A stretch of 64,000 bases of DNA, taken from assembly GCA_037043235.1 (NCBI GenBank), contig JAWRVZ010000004.1, forward strand, positions 163,501 to 227,500, in the 5' to 3' direction. The stretch comes from Rhodeus uyekii. Taxonomy: Eukaryota > Chordata > Actinopteri > Cypriniformes > Acheilognathidae. Under the pieces are notes generated by a model. That model made no database searches. It was given only the letters and a program-made list of their open reading frames with translations, and was not told where the DNA came from. How positions within the stretch are numbered: the first letter of the stretch is position 1; the number at the start of each line of letters is the position of its first letter. Below are positions 62,034-64,000 of the stretch, piece after piece. The translations under genes and the position numbers were made by a program.

Positions 62034-64000
62034 ATGAGGTCTGCCACACACACAGTGTGTGTGCTCCTGTGTTTTTGGGTCTCAGGATCATGCTACACAC
62101 TCCAGACCGTGGGCCCTTGTACGGTCAACAGAGAGGCGGTGAGGAAAAATAACACACACACTCTGGCCTCTTTTGTTCCCTGAGCCAGAGCAAGTGCTGC
62201 TACATCAGGAGTATCCTGTTTGTAGGCACTTGTTTCCTGTTTTCGGTAACAGAGGTTTAGTCAGTCTGTAAGTGGTTTATCTTGTGAGAAGAAAAAAAAA
62301 AGAGTCTTGCTTCTCATTTGAAATGGCAAGGTAGTCTTCCCTTTTGTAGCTTTAAAACCTTTATAGAACAGGGCAAACTTATATTTTATGTAAATGTCTA
62401 ATACTATTTCATTGCACAATTGATTATTCATAATCATATAATTTTGTATTCTTTCTTCAGGCTGCATTTGACTGCAGTGGGAAAACACTTATGTCGGTAC
62501 CACAGCACATTTGGATGAACGTGACTGAGTTGGATCTGTCTGACAATCTGTTAAACTTAACCCACAGTGACAGCTTCAAGCACCTGAACCTCTTCAGCCA
62601 CTTGGTCACACTGAACCTGTCAGGCAACTACCTCCCCCTACTGTTAAAAGAACATCTTTACGGCCTTTCTTCTCTTAAAGTACTAGACCTGAGTAGGTGC
62701 AAACTGGCCGCAGTGGAGGCAAACGCTCTGACCAGCCTCTCCAGCTTACAGATGCTCTTCCTGGGGAACATTCCACCCGCTGCAGTTCAAGACCTGAGAT
62801 TGAATCAGTTTGTTCAGCTCGAAAGAGAACCGACTAACAGAAAGGAAGTGGGAAACCGAGTAAAGATGATCAGAGACTCAAAGCGCATGACACAGGATGA
62901 CCAAAATTATGGTATGAATATTATGGCTTACTTCGTTTGTTACTTGGGTCAGTGACGTATATGTTGTCTAGTGTTTATTCCTTAGAAACATACTCTTTGT
63001 TCTCCTTTCGGTTTCATATGACTTTTATACCATAAAAACTTTTATACAATAAAAAAAAAAAGAAAAAAAAAAAGAAAGGTTATTTGAATGACTAAAACGT
63101 GATAACATACTTCCTTACACCATCCTATTCATTATTTAAATTGTTTTTTTAATATATTGAATTCATCAAACTTTGTTATTATTATGGTTTAAATTTATAA
63201 ATATGATTACATGTTTCTGTTTACAGTATTTTTTTAAAAGTGAATTGCATTTTAAAGGTATCTTGGACTAAATTACTGTAAGTGGGCCATTTCTTAGTGA
63301 AAATAATGTTAATATGGACAAAAAAAAGAACAGAAAAGAGGAAGCTATTTGAGTGCCCCTAGTCATTTCTTCTTTCTCTTTGTGGTTTAGAAATGTATAT
63401 ACACTATAATTTCAATATCATTTATTTTTCTCATGACAGGATATTCTAAGGATGTCAACCATGAAGCATTTGCTCGAAAACTACTTACAGCGCAAGTACC
63501 TCGAAACAAAACAGATAATGGTCAAAATCTCTTCTTTTTTAAAATAATGTAGATTATAACCTGTGATTTCCAACATTTTAAATCCTGCATACAGCTAACC
63601 ATTCTAAATAAAAAATCATTTCAGGCACAAATAATGATGAGGCACCAAAATCCTCTTCAGAGAGTTTGAAGGTTCTTGTAGCTGTTCTGGTGTCGGCTAT
63701 CACCCTCTCCGTTCTTATTGCTTTGATGGCCAAATGCAAAGTCGTGCACAAATATCTGGCAAGCTACAGACACTCCAGGCTCAGTGAAATAGACGCCACG
63801 AGTCAGTGTGACCCTGCAAACTTTGAGGTGGGATTCTCGAGCCATGGTGGTCCTGGGTCTCGCGCAGCTGCACATACTGATAACATCGAAGAGGATGACG
63901 ATGGGTTTATTGAAGATAACTATATTCAAGCGAGTGAGAGTGAGAGAGCCACAAGAGCAGCAGCACTGACTGATGATGATGATGATGAGGAGGAGATTGA
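62034..64000 (+). CDS. c1orf210: LRR-bearing homologue of C1orf210/TEMP, type I membrane protein (runs off right edge)
   Basis: Exons 62034-62138, 62461-62911, 63440-63520 and 63625 to the edge join in frame, at least 337 aa. The N-terminus has a signal peptide (VCVLLCFWVSGSCYT) and about four leucine-rich repeats at residues 50-145 (VTELDLSDNLLNL, LVTLNLSGNYLPLL, LKVLDLSRCKLAAV, LQMLFLGN). A linker, one TM helix (VLVAVLVSAITLSVLIALMA, about 229-250) and an acidic cytoplasmic tail follow. AKCKVVHKYLASYRHSRL and the tail motif DDDGFIEDNYIQ match human C1orf210 (TEMP), an endosomal membrane protein encoded next to TIE1. Human C1orf210 is about 113 aa and has no LRR region, so the fish gene has, or has kept, a much larger ectodomain. 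The donor after 63520 (G|GTCAAA) is weak. The C-terminus is outside the window. Confidence 0.85.

Overview
The window is vertebrate nuclear DNA from a ray-finned fish, most likely a cyprinid. It has multi-exon genes with GT-AG introns, an AT-rich background, long TA/CA microsatellites and many short inverted-repeat elements of types I associate with cyprinid genomes. I assembled gene models by hand from exon-sized reading frames, splice sites and recalled human proteins. For three genes the summed exons give an intact frame: prpf38a 315 aa, orc1 904 aa and tie1 1118 aa. akr1a1 gives 326 aa.

Layout: (1) nasp, 5' part only, minus strand, running off the left edge (1-1849). (2) akr1a1, minus (3296-5612). 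(3) prpf38a, minus (7279-10487), head-to-head with (4) orc1, plus (11477-23095); they share an upstream region with E2F, CCAAT and ETS-like sites. (5) mpl, the thrombopoietin receptor, minus (24296-30566), tail-to-tail with orc1. (6) tie1, an endothelial receptor tyrosine kinase, minus, 23 coding exons (32201-45416). (7) About 12.8 kb without a recognisable gene, filled with transposon relics, LTR-like repeats and short fold-back repeats. (8) A complete non-autonomous LTR retrotransposon (58190-60999) with apparently identical 300-bp LTRs, a 5-bp target duplication and one Gag-like reading frame made mostly of tandem repeats. (9) At the right edge, a plus-strand gene for a leucine-rich-repeat membrane protein. 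Its transmembrane segment and tail match human C1orf210/TEMP, which lies next to TIE1 in human.

The neighbours nasp-akr1a1, prpf38a-orc1 and mpl-tie1-c1orf210 are also neighbours on human 1p, so the window is a compacted ancestral block. The genes do not form one pathway. nasp and orc1 serve histone supply and replication licensing, prpf38a serves splicing, akr1a1 detoxifies aldehydes, and mpl and tie1 are blood and endothelial receptors.

The two most interesting objects are the recent LTR element with its repeat-built Gag and the C1orf210-like gene carrying an LRR ectodomain that the human protein lacks. A third point worth checking is that mpl has no visible AG splice acceptor at one exon, where a small transposon and microsatellites have rearranged the intron.
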